The translations under genes were made by a program, and so were the position numbers. The notes under the pieces were generated by a model. It ran no database searches. It saw nothing but the letters and a program-made list of their open reading frames with translations, and had not been told where the DNA came from. Shown one piece after another: positions 33,247-44,457 of a DNA stretch of 64,000 nucleotides (within the stretch, counting starts at the first letter, position 1; each line of letters opens with the position of its first letter). The stretch spans positions 7,200,137 through 7,264,136 of the forward strand of contig OX375872.1 in assembly GCA_947359465.1 (NCBI GenBank). Reading direction: 5' to 3'. This stretch comes from Metellina segmentata. Lineage: Eukaryota; Arthropoda; Arachnida; Araneae; Tetragnathidae.

Positions 33247-33987
33247 TGTCGACTATTATGAAATGAATTTTGTGTGTTGTCTGTTCGGCGGGTCCTGACG
33301 AATCTATGTCACTTCCAATAATGGGATTTGGCACACAGGTAGTCCAAATATTTTGCAATTTTAGGTTCGTGGCAAATTTTAAAATTCAATCTAGAACATT
33401 TTGAGAACAAATGAATTTAATGAAATTTAATCATTATTGAATGCAACAGCATAGAAGAGATCACATTCTAAATTAATTTTTTCGTTTCTGACTTGATTTT
33501 GCGATGATGAATGTTTTTCCAACAGTCGATAAAATACAAATAATCTTTTAACTGCAGTTACTTGGTTCTTTTTTCTATATCCTAGACCGTTGAAGATAGA
33601 GTAAAAATTTCAACGGATTTGAACTCTGCGGAAATTTTCCGATTATGTTGATACCTAAAAATATGATTTTCTTTAAACAAATAATTTTTAAATTGAATAT
33701 ATCTTTTATATTTTTGCACGGATTGTGACGACACGTCAACTTCGCTTTCCAAAAATAAACATATTGTTTTCTTTTAACGCGAAGGGCTGGTCCTCTTCCA
33801 TTAAAACAAAAAAAAGAAAAAATAAATTAAAAAAAAAAAACGTTTTGACTGGCTTTGTTTAGTTTTCGTATCATAGGAATCGTTAAAGATGGACTGAAAA
33901 TTTCAGCAGATTTGAAATCTGCGGTAAATTTTGCACCAGATTAATACCTCACATCACGGGCACGGGCAACAACGGGCTAGCCACGCA
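33247..33987 (+). mobile_element. Helitron family A, 3' end damaged
   Basis: The 5' end TCGACTATTATGAAATGAA is a mutated TCTCTACTATTATAAAATG. The internal modules are complete in order (GGGATTTGGCACACAGG, AAATTTTAAAATTCAAT, TCCTAGACCGTTGAAGAT, GAAATCTGCGG). The 3' GC block and the hairpin start (GCCACGCAGAG) are present, but the CTAG end is replaced by the inverted-repeat unit that follows. Confidence 0.75.
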
Positions 33988-34539
33988 GAGTCCTTTATAA
34001 AAATTTATTGCTTTTTTAAAAGCATAGTTACTTTCAGTTAGCGTTAACTTTTAGTTTAGATTATTATAATCTCTAATATAAGTATCTTAATTTACTGTGC
34101 TTCCATTTTTGGAACTGGATACAATAGTTAGGATTATCATTTTTAAAGCATATTATCTTTTAGTTTGGATTATTTGGATATCTTTTTAAAAGTTAAGTGA
34201 TATATTATTTTGATCTTTTATGCAATTTTTGTTTTGTTTCATTTATGCAATCTTCTGTTTGTTTTTGTATAGTACTTCGGTTTTCGTATAGTTAATTTTT
34301 ATCATTTTGGTTTGGATGTCTTATCGAAAGTATAGTGATATTTAATCCCAATTTTAAATTTAATGTAGAACATTTTAAAATGTATTTATTACTATTTTTT
34401 GTATTATTTGGATTCCTAAAAATGTCAACAATCTTCAAATGGTCTTTACTGCACTCCCACCTATCTTCGATTTGGATCATTTATGCAAACTAAGAACATT
34501 TCTTCTATGTAGTTCTACGCTCATAGGATGATGATGCGC

Positions 34540-34700
34540 TCTTCGAATTTCGACATTTTACTGAGAAGCAAAGATCTGTTCCATCAATTTATTGTCGACA
34601 TGTGTTCCAAGATTGAATCGGAAAAAATGTTGTACATACGACTGAATCAGAGGACTCTGAGAGTGGAACAGTATGCACATTTGAGAGATGCGTTGATGAA
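34540..34700 (+). pseudogene. Helitron Rep/helicase N-domain fragment, left arm
   Basis: An open frame reads LLRSKDLFHQFIVDMCSKIE, SEKMLYIRLNQRTLRVEQYA and HLRDALMNDGNV. This corresponds to the Helitron_like_N domain found upstream of the Rep nuclease in autonomous Helitrons (LFHQYIVDMYAKIE..R..YIR.NQ..LR...Y.HLRDA). After NDGNV the similarity stops and the frame runs on to 34797 in unrelated repeat sequence. It is only about 50 codons, a captured or left-over piece. Confidence 0.75.
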
Positions 34701-34943
34701 CGATGGAAATGTTGCTTTACGAAAACTGCAGAATACAAAAATCGCTAAACTTCCAAAAAGATATCCAAACCAAAAGTTAAAATTTGTGCTTTTATAAATT
34801 TATATGTTGCATAAATTATCAAAATTAAATATTGCTGTACTTTTCAAATGACACCCAAACACAGAAACAAACAAAAAATTCATAAAAGATCAACAAAATT
34901 ACAGCATTTTGCTTTAACGGTCTTTTTTAATATACAGCCCCCA

Positions 34944-35049
34944 ATATGCAAAAAAGGCAGTCGTATTAGAAGCCAGCATTGTGAAGGTTCAGAGCATTGA
35001 AGTTATTAACAAAATGATGTAAAAATCCAAGACTGCCTTTTTTGCATAT
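34944..35049. repeat. Perfect 19-bp inverted repeat in the spacer
   Basis: ATATGCAAAAAAGGCAGTC (34944-34962) is matched by its exact complement at 35031-35049, with a loop of 68 bp. It lies at the centre of the large inverted repeat and could be the terminal repeat of a tiny MITE or the fold that promoted the inverted duplication. Confidence 0.8.
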
Positions 35050-35729
35050 TTCTCAAAAAGAAACCGTGATTGGCTGTTACATAACACATTTGCATACTTC
35101 CATCTTCCTCTACAGCAAATTGCAGCCTCTCAAATTCAGATTGGTTTCTTCTGAAAATTAACATTTTTCTCTCTGTTCTTAACTTTTAGTAGTGAGTGTA
35201 TAATAAGACAAATTTGAAAAAGTTACTTATGTTTAACTAAACCCATTAGTTTGAACTGCCTGCAGTTCGTATCGTAGCTCGTAAAAGTAGCCTCGCTATA
35301 AGACTTCGAGTTGTGACATGGGCTTTGTATGGTATTTATATTTTTGGGCTGTGTTGGTCTATAACAACACAGTAAATTGATGACAATGTTGTGCCAAATG
35401 TTCCTCATATTTTTGTGAGGCAAAATGTAGCAGGGCCGCCTAAAGGGAGAAGTTGAAACTAAATAGAAGCTAAAAAACATCATTTTTTTGGCCGTATAAC
35501 GAAACATTGTGGGTCGTAATTTAAAAAAGGCCGTTATAACAAAAGGCCGTAATTTTGTTGATCTTTTATGCAATTTTTTGTTTGTTTCTGTGTCTTTTGG
35601 AAAGCAAGTATTTAATTTTGATAATTTATGTGCAACGTATAAATTTACAAAAGCATAGACTTTAACTTATAGTTTGGATATCTTTTTGAAAGTTTGGCGA
35701 TTTCTGTGTACTTAAGTTTTCGTATCGCA

Positions 35730-35895
35730 ACATTTCCATCGTTCATCAACGCATCTCTCAAATGTGCATACTGTTGCACTGTCAGAGTCCTCTGATTCAG
35801 TCATATGTACAACATCCTTTCCGATTCAATCTTGGAATACATGTCGACAGCAAATTGATGGAACAGGTCTTTGCTTCTCAGCGCATCATCATTCT
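35730..35895 (-). pseudogene. Helitron Rep/helicase N-domain fragment, right arm
   Basis: This is the inverted copy of the fragment at 34540-34700. Read leftwards it gives SKDLFHQFAVDMYSKIESE, then RMLYI with a stop where the left arm has Arg, then LNQRTLTVQQYAHLRDALMN. The left copy is cleaner. The differences (for example IVDMC versus AVDMY) show the arms have diverged. Confidence 0.7.
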
Positions 35896-36429
35896 GTGAG
35901 CGTAGGACTACATAGAAATGTTCTTAGTTTGCATAAATGATCCAAATTTAAGATTATCGGGAATGCAGTAAAGACCATTTGAAGACTGTTGACCATTTTT
36001 AGGAAACCAAATAACTCAAATATATAGTAATAAATGAATTTTAAAATGTTCTACATTAAATTTAAAACTGGGATTACATATCACTATACTTTCAATAAGT
36101 TAACCAAACCAAAATGATAAAAATTAACTACGAAAACCGAAGTACTATACAGAAACAAACAAACGATTGCATAAATGAAACAAACTAAAAATTGCATAAA
36201 AGATCAAACTTTAATCAAAGATCGCTTAACTTTAAAAATGATAATCCAAACTATCGTGCTCTAAAAAAGAAACAATACCAAACAACGTATTGCACAACCG
36301 TGATCCAGTTCTAAAAATGGAGGAAGCACTATAAAAATATATTTATACTACAGATTATGATAATCCAAACTAAAAGTTAACGTTAACTAAATGTTTATAT
36401 GCTTTTAAAAAAGCAATAAAGTTTTATAA

Positions 36430-36703
36430 AGTATATCCAGTAATCGGCCGGCTTCACACGCACAGTAAATAGGGATTTAGTCAATACCGATTGGAGACTG
36501 TTGATGTTCGGAGAAAAACAACAATAATAATTAAAAATCTCATTAGATTAATTTTAAGATGTTCTAGATTAAGTTTTAAAATTCGGGCAGGACTAAAAAA
36601 ATTGGGACTACCTGTGTGCCGAATTTCATTATTGTAAGTGCCATAGATTCGTCTGTACACGCCGAACAGAGACGTCACTAACTTCATTTTATAATAGTAG
36701 AGA
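36430..36703 (-). mobile_element. Helitron family A, 5' part
   Basis: On the minus strand the 5' end reads TCTCTACTATTATAAAATG from 36703, with T following at 36704. The modules TTCGGCACACAGGTAGTCC and TTTTAAAACTTAAT follow inward. The 3' terminus is missing, as the right arm of the inverted repeat takes its place. Confidence 0.7.
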
Positions 36704-36704
36704 T

Positions 36705-37159
36705 ACGATTTAAAAGGGGGATATATTTGGTTTCTATTCCATTATTTCGCGAGTTATGAAAGTTTTTCTATCGAATGTAAGGTCCACTTTGAAACTTTCG
36801 AGTGCTTTTTCTCAGTGTTCTATTTTTCATTACATTGTATTTAAAATGCTTTTTTAGAATTGCCGTTAAGATTTGAAATTTTTTGGGGTAGTGTATTATG
36901 ATAAAAATGTGCATCTGGGATAAGGAAGAACTGTTTTTAAAAACTAATGAAATCAACTTTGGCTGTTTTTTAGTGTTACAAAAATCTTTGTAAGGAAATA
37001 AACAACTGGTGCTTGTAATTCCATGCAAAAAAAAAATTGGGAACCACATTATGGAGACGTAACTAAAAAAAAAAATATTTGAAAAAATTAAATTTAAATT
37101 CTTTAATTATTGTGAATTTTTTCTTTTGTAATGTGTATTGAAATAAAATAATTTTTGCT
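36705..37159. other. No feature recognised
   Basis: AT-rich sequence between the Helitron 5' end and the SINE. Confidence 0.4.
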
Positions 37160-37490
37160 AATATGAAAACAAAAGGGTTGATAGAGTTCGCTCAGTTGGA
37201 AGAGCAACGGATTCGCAACCATTAGGCTTGCGAGTTGGAAATTAGGTCCAGTCAAGGACCATCGTGTATCTGTCGGACCACCTGTTTGTCGTGGCCTCAA
37301 ATGTCCTCACGTTGGCGTGGTGTATAAGTTTGGTGAGTGGGATGACAGCTCAGAGAGTTATTGACCTCGGTTCAAAATTACGAGGCGTTGTCCTCGAACC
37401 TTCGGGATGGATTCCGTACCGTCGCCAATTGCCCGTTGTGTTGCTCCAGTGCAACGTTAATTACCTACCTAGCAATAAATCATCGGGAAG
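37160..37490 (+). repeat. tRNA-derived SINE, nearly full length
   Basis: The head resembles a tRNA: an A-box-like CGCTCAGTTGG and, about 35 bp on, a degenerate B box (GCGAGTTGGAAATTA). The body includes CTCAAATGTCCTCACGTTGG. The tail has ACGAGGCGTTGTCCTCG, GCCAATTGCCCGTTGTG and TTGCTCCAGTGCAACG. At least six other partial or full copies occur in the window (10120, 24421, 38365, 39357, 60045, 62082). SINEs depend on a LINE partner; a shared tail with a LINE of this window was not seen. Confidence 0.75.
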
Positions 37491-38364
37491 AAATTCAGCT
37501 TTTGATCTTAAATATAAAGAACCTCTTATATTCTCAAAACAACGTCTTGTATGCCGGTAATAGTTAAGAATTGAAGTGAAAGCAGGTAAGTTTTGTTTTA
37601 TTTCTGTGCGAAAACATTGCGTATCTATGTAGATGGAATTAATTGGAATAGGGGAAACTCATTTGGACTTAAGTTTTTCAGTATAACACACAAGAAATCC
37701 ATTTATAAATCCTTCTGCTATTTGTAAAACGACTATTTTCAACTTACGCCTTCGCTTAACTTAGAGTTTATATACTTAAAACCAGTAGCGTAACGAAAAT
37801 TCAAGAAAATGGAAGTTTTTCTTCTTTTTTGACTTCAATTGGAGTGACTATTTTAGGTATTAAATTTATGAAATTAAATTTAATCTTGCCTTATTAAGAT
37901 GTTTAATTTTAAATTTAGAATTTTAAATGTATCAATTTGTATCACATGAATAGAATTCAAATGGAAAAATAAAAGCATCTAGAAGGCCTAAGCAAAATTT
38001 TAATTCTAATCTTTCAAAATTTTCCCTATATTTTCTAAATCCTAATTTAATGTTTAATCTGAAGTAGGCGCTGACCATATAATTTGCAGAATCTGTAGAG
38101 GGCGTTCTAGTAAAAAAGGCAGCATCTGCAAATAGTCTTTAAGATTAACGATTGTTAAAATGCTTCTTCTAAAAACTGGATTCCGCACAAAATGTTTGTC
38201 AACAGTAAACTCAATCAAAAGTTGACTGACTGATCATACTATTATCCAGATGTTGAAAATGCTATCAATTATACGGCATCGAACAGCAATCTACTATTAA
38301 GGACCAAACTTGGGAGGCTACTTCATTTTTTACTACCCTGGCGCTGGCAGTATTCTGATTGATC
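37491..38364. other. No feature recognised
   Basis: AT-rich sequence without recognisable repeats or coding similarity. Confidence 0.4.
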
Positions 38365-38535
38365 TTTTTGCCAGGATTTCGGTGGTGGATCTCATTTCGT
38401 TGACCTTCCAAGTGTTTCTCCCGAACCGTAACCGATAGTCCGCTGTGGTGCTCCAGGGTAAGTACCTACCTCCAAGTGTTTCGACTTAGCGCAGCTTTTT
38501 ATTTTTTGGCGCCATGAAACCCAAGAGTCAAAGTG
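38365..38535 (+). repeat. SINE tail followed by a LINE 3' tail scrap
   Basis: GTAACCGATAGTCCGCTGTG and GTGCTCCAGGGTAAG match the SINE tail. Then GCGCAGCTTTTTATTTTTTG with GGCGCCATGAAACCCAA is the LINE-type 3' tail also seen at 10.5 and 17.65 kb. The SINE tail next to a LINE tail may hint that the two families target or use each other, but it can be chance. Confidence 0.5.
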
Positions 38536-39356
38536 CTTTGACCTGGTCAATTTTGCTATGGACGAGACTGCCCTGAATGAAGATCCAAGTATGAAAAAGC
38601 AATGGTCCCCATCTCTGAAGTTTTTGCCCACTACAGGGCAGGACGCGAAGATAAGCAGTCATTTATCAAATCTATTCATTGATAAAGAAGATCGTTCTGG
38701 AAGAGCTCCAGAACGTGAGGAGTCTCCCGAGCTCTTGTGTATGTTTTTTTGACCCACTGCCCTTGGTATTTATTATTTCTTACTTGTTGCTTCCCAACTT
38801 CGAAAATTCTGTTCAAAATATTCGTTTCGAAGGCTTATGCTGAAGTTCGAAGCTCTGGAAATAGCTTTTTAGTCGTCAGAAATTTGCTTTGAACTTCACT
38901 TTCGCGTCGGCAAGGCTACAACTCCTGAGCGCATGGTTGTTGCTATGCTGCAGTCGAATAGCCTTCTACTTGAATCTGAACGTTGGTGCAAGCTAAGTTT
39001 AAATGTGAGAACAGTGTTCGCCTTTAAGTATAGAGCTTTAGATTACTAGTCCAGATTGTATGCTATAAGTGCTTTTCGTTCAAACTGATGAATCTATTCT
39101 GATTCACTATTATTTTACAACTGCACACAAATGGAATTGAAATATATTTAATTTTGAACTGCATTAAGGGGGGTAATGTTTCGCTTTTGTTGCTATCGAT
39201 TCGAATGAACGCAATTAAAGGAAATGTATTCGAAGTGAATCAGTTTCTAATGTCAGTGCTCTCTTTCATTTTCAGAATCCTTTTCCTATCAAACATAAAT
39301 ATTTCGCTCCTACTCTGAATTTTACTAAACTAAAGCCACTAGCTTACAAAGATACA
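38536..39356. other. No feature recognised
   Basis: Mixed-composition sequence with no recognisable similarity. The short open frame near 38558-38752 shows no motif. Confidence 0.4.
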
Positions 39357-39545
39357 TCGAAATGGGGAAGAGCAACGGATTAGCAACAGGAGAATTGCGA
39401 GTTCGAAACTAGATCCAGCCAAAGACCGTCGTGTACAAGGGGGCACGTTAAATGTGTTGTGTCCTCAAGTTGGTGTGGTGGTGAAAGTTTTGAGAATCGG
39501 GTGCCAGCTCAGGCGTTTCTTCGTCATCTAGTCGTATGCATATAT
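39357..39545 (+). repeat. tRNA-derived SINE, 5' half
   Basis: It matches the head and body of the SINE at 37160: GGGGAAGAGCAACGGATTAG, a B-box-like GCGAGTTCGAAACTAG, the CAAAGACCGTCGTGTAC block and CCTCAAGTTGGTGTGGT. The B box (GAGTTCGAAAC) is better preserved here than at 37160. The tail is cut. Confidence 0.7.
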
Positions 39546-41145
39546 TACTGTACCCTATGTTTAAAAATATGTCATAAAACTAGCAGCATTTCACATTTTC
39601 AGGTTTTTTAATCTCAATTTCATACTAAATCCATGTGTTCCTGAATTACATGGTATTCATTGATTATACTAAAACACAAATCATTGCTATTTTATATTCT
39701 TCACAGTAATATAAAAATTTTATTTTCAAAAATACACTAAAACAAACTTAAGTTTTAATGAAAGATGCTAGAGATTCATCACAGTAAAAACAGTTTGTTT
39801 TTCGTCAGACTTTTTTAGAAGTTGCAATGCTTATTACCAAATGAATCGAATATAGTAAAACATGACAACGATCATGAATGTTATTGTATTGTTTACATGT
39901 GAATAAATCTGTTACTTTGCACAGAAGACCATTTCCACAAAAAAAAAAACGATTATTTTGTAGAAAACAGCCAATTATAAAGCGTATGATCGTTCTCTCG
40001 TTATCGACAAGTCATGCCTGATGTTTCACCAGATTCGCTAAAATTTTCAGTTTTTAACATTGTTGATCGTTCTCAATCCGCTAATTGTTTCCCTAGCTTC
40101 TACACTATTTACATCATCCCTTAATGAAACATTGAGCACTGGAGAGTCCGTGGGCATGCGCAGTGAACGATTTCTTGTTTCCCATAGGGATCGGTGAGCA
40201 GGCTACAAACACTAGTCGATGACATCGCAATTTCTGGCAAACAACACCCTCTTGCGCAGCCCTCTGGCAGCAACGCCCTCTATGATTGTGTTCCTATGTA
40301 AATATGTTTATTTTTTGTATTCCTGACGTACCTGTACCTTTTGAATCCCCTGGTATACTCTACAGTGCTAATCATTTGCATATCCTTCCATAGTGCGAAT
40401 TTCTAGGCTATTGGATGCTTCTTTTATAGTGTTGATGTCTATACAATATTATTTTATAGTGTTGTTGTCTTTACACGAAAAATTATTTACCTTCCTTCCT
40501 ACCGATGAAGAACCTAAACTCCCCTAACTTAACAATGTATGTAGATGTCCTTACAAAATCTCATTGAGATAGAAGACTTACAAGAAAACTGGTGTAACAT
40601 CTCCCAGTTTACATCTATAGGTGTGTACGGGCTTTACGAACGTATTCTTGTCAACTATTCTTTTCCCAAGGTGTTTATTGTCTCTGGTAAACATGAAGGT
40701 TTCGACACACTAACGGACATATTCACAAGTCTCGAGTTAACTCGATGATCAGTTGATCCGCGGGTGAGAGTTAACTCGAGGATTATCAAGAACGGTATTC
40801 TCAAACGGCGTGTTAAGTGATCCAGGGATTAAAGTGAGACGCTCGCTGTGATTGGCTACAACCGTCTCCTCGAGATCACGTGATATTTTTTATATTGGTT
40901 ACGACGCCCGAATCTGCATTCATACTGATCAAGCACGCATTTCGTCGTAGAATTGATTCCAAATTGTGATTAAATACAACGCATACGGCATTTTAATATG
41001 GGTTTATGAAAAGAAATGCAAAGATATTTAATTTCAAATTGGATTTTTATGGAAACCTAAATTTTGCAAGAAAAAATTGTACACAATGTTTTGACAAATG
41101 AATGTAATCCGATTATCTTTGTACCTGTCAGTATGGGTGTGTGTT
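39546..41145. other. No feature recognised
   Basis: AT-rich with a GC-richer part at 40130-40330 and a palindromic CTCGAGTTAACTCGA near 40731. The 67-codon open frame at 40545-40748 shows no recognisable motif. Confidence 0.4.
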
Positions 41146-42277
41146 GGTGGTGTGAAAAGTAACTTGCATTGTTAATTTTCTTTCATTTGTAATAAATCAA
41201 CAGAATAATTTTTATTCTACGACGAATTTGGTGGTGTGAAAAGTAACTTGCATTGTTAATTTTCTTTCATTTGTAATAAATCAACAGAATAATTTTTATT
41301 CTACGACGAATTTGCATCTGCCATGGTCATATTCTACCTTTCGCTCTTAGCTGACGGAGGTGCCGCCATCTATCTTACCTTGATGAAAGAACCACCTTCC
41401 TTCTGAACTCGTTTCTTCGTTTTTCGCGAATGGCATCGCGAACTTTAACTAGCATGTTGCTGTATATTGCACTGTTGATAGTCTGTCCACTTTTCAGGTA
41501 GTCTTTGTAGGTAATTCCTCGACGATCCCACCTGATACAGAGAAGTACCTTCTTGTTAGTTAGGGCTCGTCTTGCAACCGATCCTGCTGATTCCCCAGGT
41601 GCTGACCACCCTCTTTTACGGCTTGTATTGTTGTACTACACCCATTTTCATCACAGGTCACAATTCTGTCCAGAATTTTATCCTTCCTTTGATCTCTGAG
41701 CAGAGCCAAACAGGATGCTTTTCTCTTGCGCTTGTCTTCAAAAGTTCAATTCGTGAGGCACCTAGCGGTTGAACTTAACGTTAGATTTATGCGATTCATA
41801 GCGTTAACTATTGTTTGGCAAACGTCAAGCTCTAACACAATAGTTTATGTTGAAACATTTCTTTCTTGATCAATGATTTGCTTTAACTGCTCACAATCAA
41901 CTTCACTAAGGCGGCCAGAACGTGGTTCATTTTCAATGTCCAAATTTCCAGCTTTAAACTTACGAAACCTAACTTTGATTGTATCATAAGAAACAGTAAT
42001 GATGCCTAAACGTTCACACATGTTTTGGTGGCATTCAGTCGCACTGGATATTTGTTACGGAACTTATAGTACATAATCGTTGCGTTCGGATCTGTTGACG
42101 TGATAGCTCCATTTTAAACACTTTTTTGACGCACAAAATAATAAATTTTTAACAAACAAATTACACAGTCGTGTAGTTCCAATTTTCAACCCGCTTGTGG
42201 AAAGGCTAACAACCACAGAAATGATAGCTGTTGGCGTGGAGGTATCTCCCCATGGCGGAAAACTTTTTACTCAACCC
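41146..42277 (-). mobile_element. mariner element, internally deleted
   Basis: The left end GGTGGTGTGAAAAGTAACTT and the right end AAAACTTTTTACTCAACCC form an imperfect mariner-type inverted repeat (GGTTGNGTNAAAAGT pattern). The transposase is read leftwards in mixed frames. Near 42110 is MELSRQQIRTQ, then YYKFRNKYPVRLNATKTC, FRKFKAGNLDIENEPRSG and RLSEVDCEQLK (HTH domain). Then LDRIVTCDE holds the first Asp near 41685, and LTNKKVLLCIWWDRRGI the second, with YLKSGQTINSAIY following. The third Asp region (DNARPH-like) is missing, so the 3' part was lost. Confidence 0.8.
41147..41314 (+). repeat. Exact 84-bp tandem duplication at the mariner end
   Basis: The 84 bases 41147-41230 (beginning GTGGTGTGAAAAG, ending GACGAATTTG) are repeated without difference at 41231-41314. 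It duplicates the terminal inverted repeat and the subterminal sequence. No mismatch was seen, so the event is recent or the assembly is wrong here. Confidence 0.9.
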
Positions 42278-42969
42278 GATATTTCGTAAGTGTATTAGTT
42301 TTCCTGATATTTAACCTGAAACGTAGATATTACGAATTTTTTGTTTCATAGTGAATGTTAAAAACATAAACCGTTGAGAAAATAAAAGACAGGCAATATT
42401 TAACAGGGTGGTAACAGAACCGGGAAATCAGGGAATTCTCAGGGAACTTTTCAATTCTGGAAATATCAGGGAATTCTCAGGGAAAATTTCCAAATTTCAC
42501 AAAAAATCAGGGAATTTTAAATTTTTTTATGAAAACTGTAACTATTGTCGTTTGTGGACTATTTAGAGATGCACGCGATTACAGGTACTTTTGAGAATAG
42601 AATAAATCGTTTTTGCCGAAATTGTAAGTCGTATAAAGAACACCGGCGTCGTAATTTTCGAACCCATCGAAAACCGCCGCCGTGGTTTTCGTTAACGGAG
42701 CGTCTCGTCGCCATGAGGACAGCGATACAACTTGTGGTATACAATTTTAAATTTGTGTAACTAATAATGTTTTTTGGTGCATTAAATTAATATTTTTTGC
42801 TCGCAATTATATTTTTGTAGAATTTTTTGGTAAAACTACGTTTATAGCGATGTTACGGCTTTGGCGCTTTTTATGCGAACTTCTAAATTCGCCAAGGAAG
42901 GAATTATTTCAAATGAATCAATAAAATCAACCGACAGTTCAACGAATTTTGAAAGAACTTAAAAGAATA

Positions 42970-43835
42970 CTAGCCACTGCGTGGCCAGCACGGCGTTGCC
43001 CGTGACAGTTCTTTTCGTGGGGTCGGGTGCTTACTAACTAGGTGCTGCTCGCTAACCCCTGGTGATTGCTACGAATACGGTTTGAGAAACAAACCAAATG
43101 ATAATTCGTAGTCTATTGGATAACAGCCATCATGGCGTTTCCCGTGGTGTTGGGTTGCTTCGCAAACCGAATGGAAATTCGTAGCCTATTGGAATGAATT
43201 CCCTGTGAAATTCCATTTGGTTTTGCGAAGCAAACCAAACTATGAATATAGTGAACTATGTATTGCTTCGCAAATTCGATAACAGCCATAACGGTGTAGT
43301 CCATGGTGTTTTTATTTTCCTCTTTCGCTGAAAATCTCTCTAAACGTCAGAATCTGCTGCGAAAATTTTAAAGATATTCAATTTAAAAATTTTATTTAAA
43401 AAAAAAAAAACATATTTTTAGGTACTGATCTATTGTGATATTTTCCGCAGATTTCAAATCCGTTGAAATTTGAAATTTTTACTCTATCTTTAACGGTCTA
43501 GCAGATAGAAAAAAGAACTAAATAACTCCAGATCAAAGTTTATTTGTTTTTTATCGTCCGCTGTAAAATCATTCCTCCGCGCAAAAAGATAACGGAAACG
43601 AAAAAAAAAAAAAATTAGAATCTGTGATCTTCTATGCTGTTGCATTCAATAGTAATTACATTTCATTAATTCATTAAAAATTTTTTTTGTTGAATTTTAA
43701 AATTCGCCGCGACCCAAGAATTGCAAAACATTCGGACTACTTGTGATGTAAGTGCCATAGATTCGTCAGGACTTTCTTTGCGTGCAGGAAACAAACAGAC
43801 AGACTGACAAACACTTCAGTTTATAATATTGGAGA
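42970..43835 (-). mobile_element. Helitron family A, full length, inside the hAT-like element
   Basis: Left edge A|CTAGCCACTGCGTGG, right edge ...TATTGGAGA|T (inverted TCTCCAATATTATA). 866 bp. It carries TGATTGCTACGAAT modules, several TTGCGAAG.. hairpin-like phrases, TCTTTAACGGTCTAG and GTAAGTGCCATAGATTCG. No gene. Confidence 0.85.
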
Positions 43836-43864
43836 TTCAAAATGAAAATTTAACCTTTTGACTA

Positions 43865-44045
43865 CGACTATCGATATAATTAGCGCGATTCTTATAACTT
43901 TCAATTCACTACAGCTGTAACGGCCGTAGTCTAAATTATTTCTTGGCGCGATTCTTATAACTTTTAAGGCACAACTGATGTGCTGGCCGTTGTCTAAATT
44001 CTTCCTTTTCGCGATCATGGTACAACTGCTGTACTAGCCGTAGTC
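43865..44045 (+). repeat. Three imperfect tandem repeats of about 70 bp
   Basis: Units near 43880, 43952 and 44010 share GCGCGATTCTTATAACTTT, a palindrome-like CTACAGCTGTA / CAACTGATGTGCTG / CAACTGCTGTACTAG part, and GCCGTAGTCTAA. The last unit ends at the insertion site of the Harbinger-like MITE. Confidence 0.6.
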
Positions 44046-44048
44046 TAA

Positions 44049-44457
44049 GGCCCGGTGCACACATCCGATTTTTCAACATGCGGCACCGAAGCCCAACTAT
44101 GCGCACATAGCCGTGAAATGACTCAGATTCAGACATTTCGCGCCATTTGCAATTATTTTTCTATCGATGAAAACGTGTTTATTTCGTTAACTTAGAGTTA
44201 AAAAAGTATATTTTGAAACAAAATAGTTGTTACAGGATCAACCATTTATTAATCACTTCAGTCCGGAGAAGCGTGTACGGCGATCTGCTGCGCCGTGGAG
44301 AACTGCGGTAGAAATTGCACGCAAAGTTGGACGTACATCGCCGCAGTGACGCCGGAGGCAAGTGTGCACTACTCCATTGGATCTAATGTATCTCAGACCG
44401 CACTTGCTTTACAGCAGCGGCGCCGTACGTTGAAAAACCGGATGTGTGCACCGGGCC
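44049..44457. mobile_element. PIF/Harbinger-like MITE
   Basis: Ends GGCCCGGTGCACACATCCG / CGGATGTGTGCACCGGGCC are exact inverted repeats for 19 bp and continue imperfectly (TTTTTCAAC...). They are flanked by TAA on both sides (44046-44048 and 44458-44460), the 3-bp TWA target of this superfamily. 409 bp, no coding. Confidence 0.85.

Larger units (their letters stand above)
34003..36420. repeat. Large inverted repeat, arms about 0.9 kb, spacer about 0.65 kb
   Basis: The left arm (34003-34917) and the right arm (36420-35562, read in reverse) can be followed side by side through their whole length, e.g. TTATTGCTTTTTTAAAAGCA, GTTAACGTTAACTTTTAG-like, TGATCTTTTATGCAATTTTT and ATCAGAGGACTCTGA. Small indels occur and identity is high but not perfect. 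Each arm contains a Helitron N-domain coding fragment. Helitron A 5' ends lie outside both arms (33247 plus strand and 36703 minus strand). Confidence 0.85.

Noticed and set aside
40545..40748. 67-codon open frame with a protein-like composition
   Set aside because: No motif, no repeat copy and no splice context were found. It could be chance.
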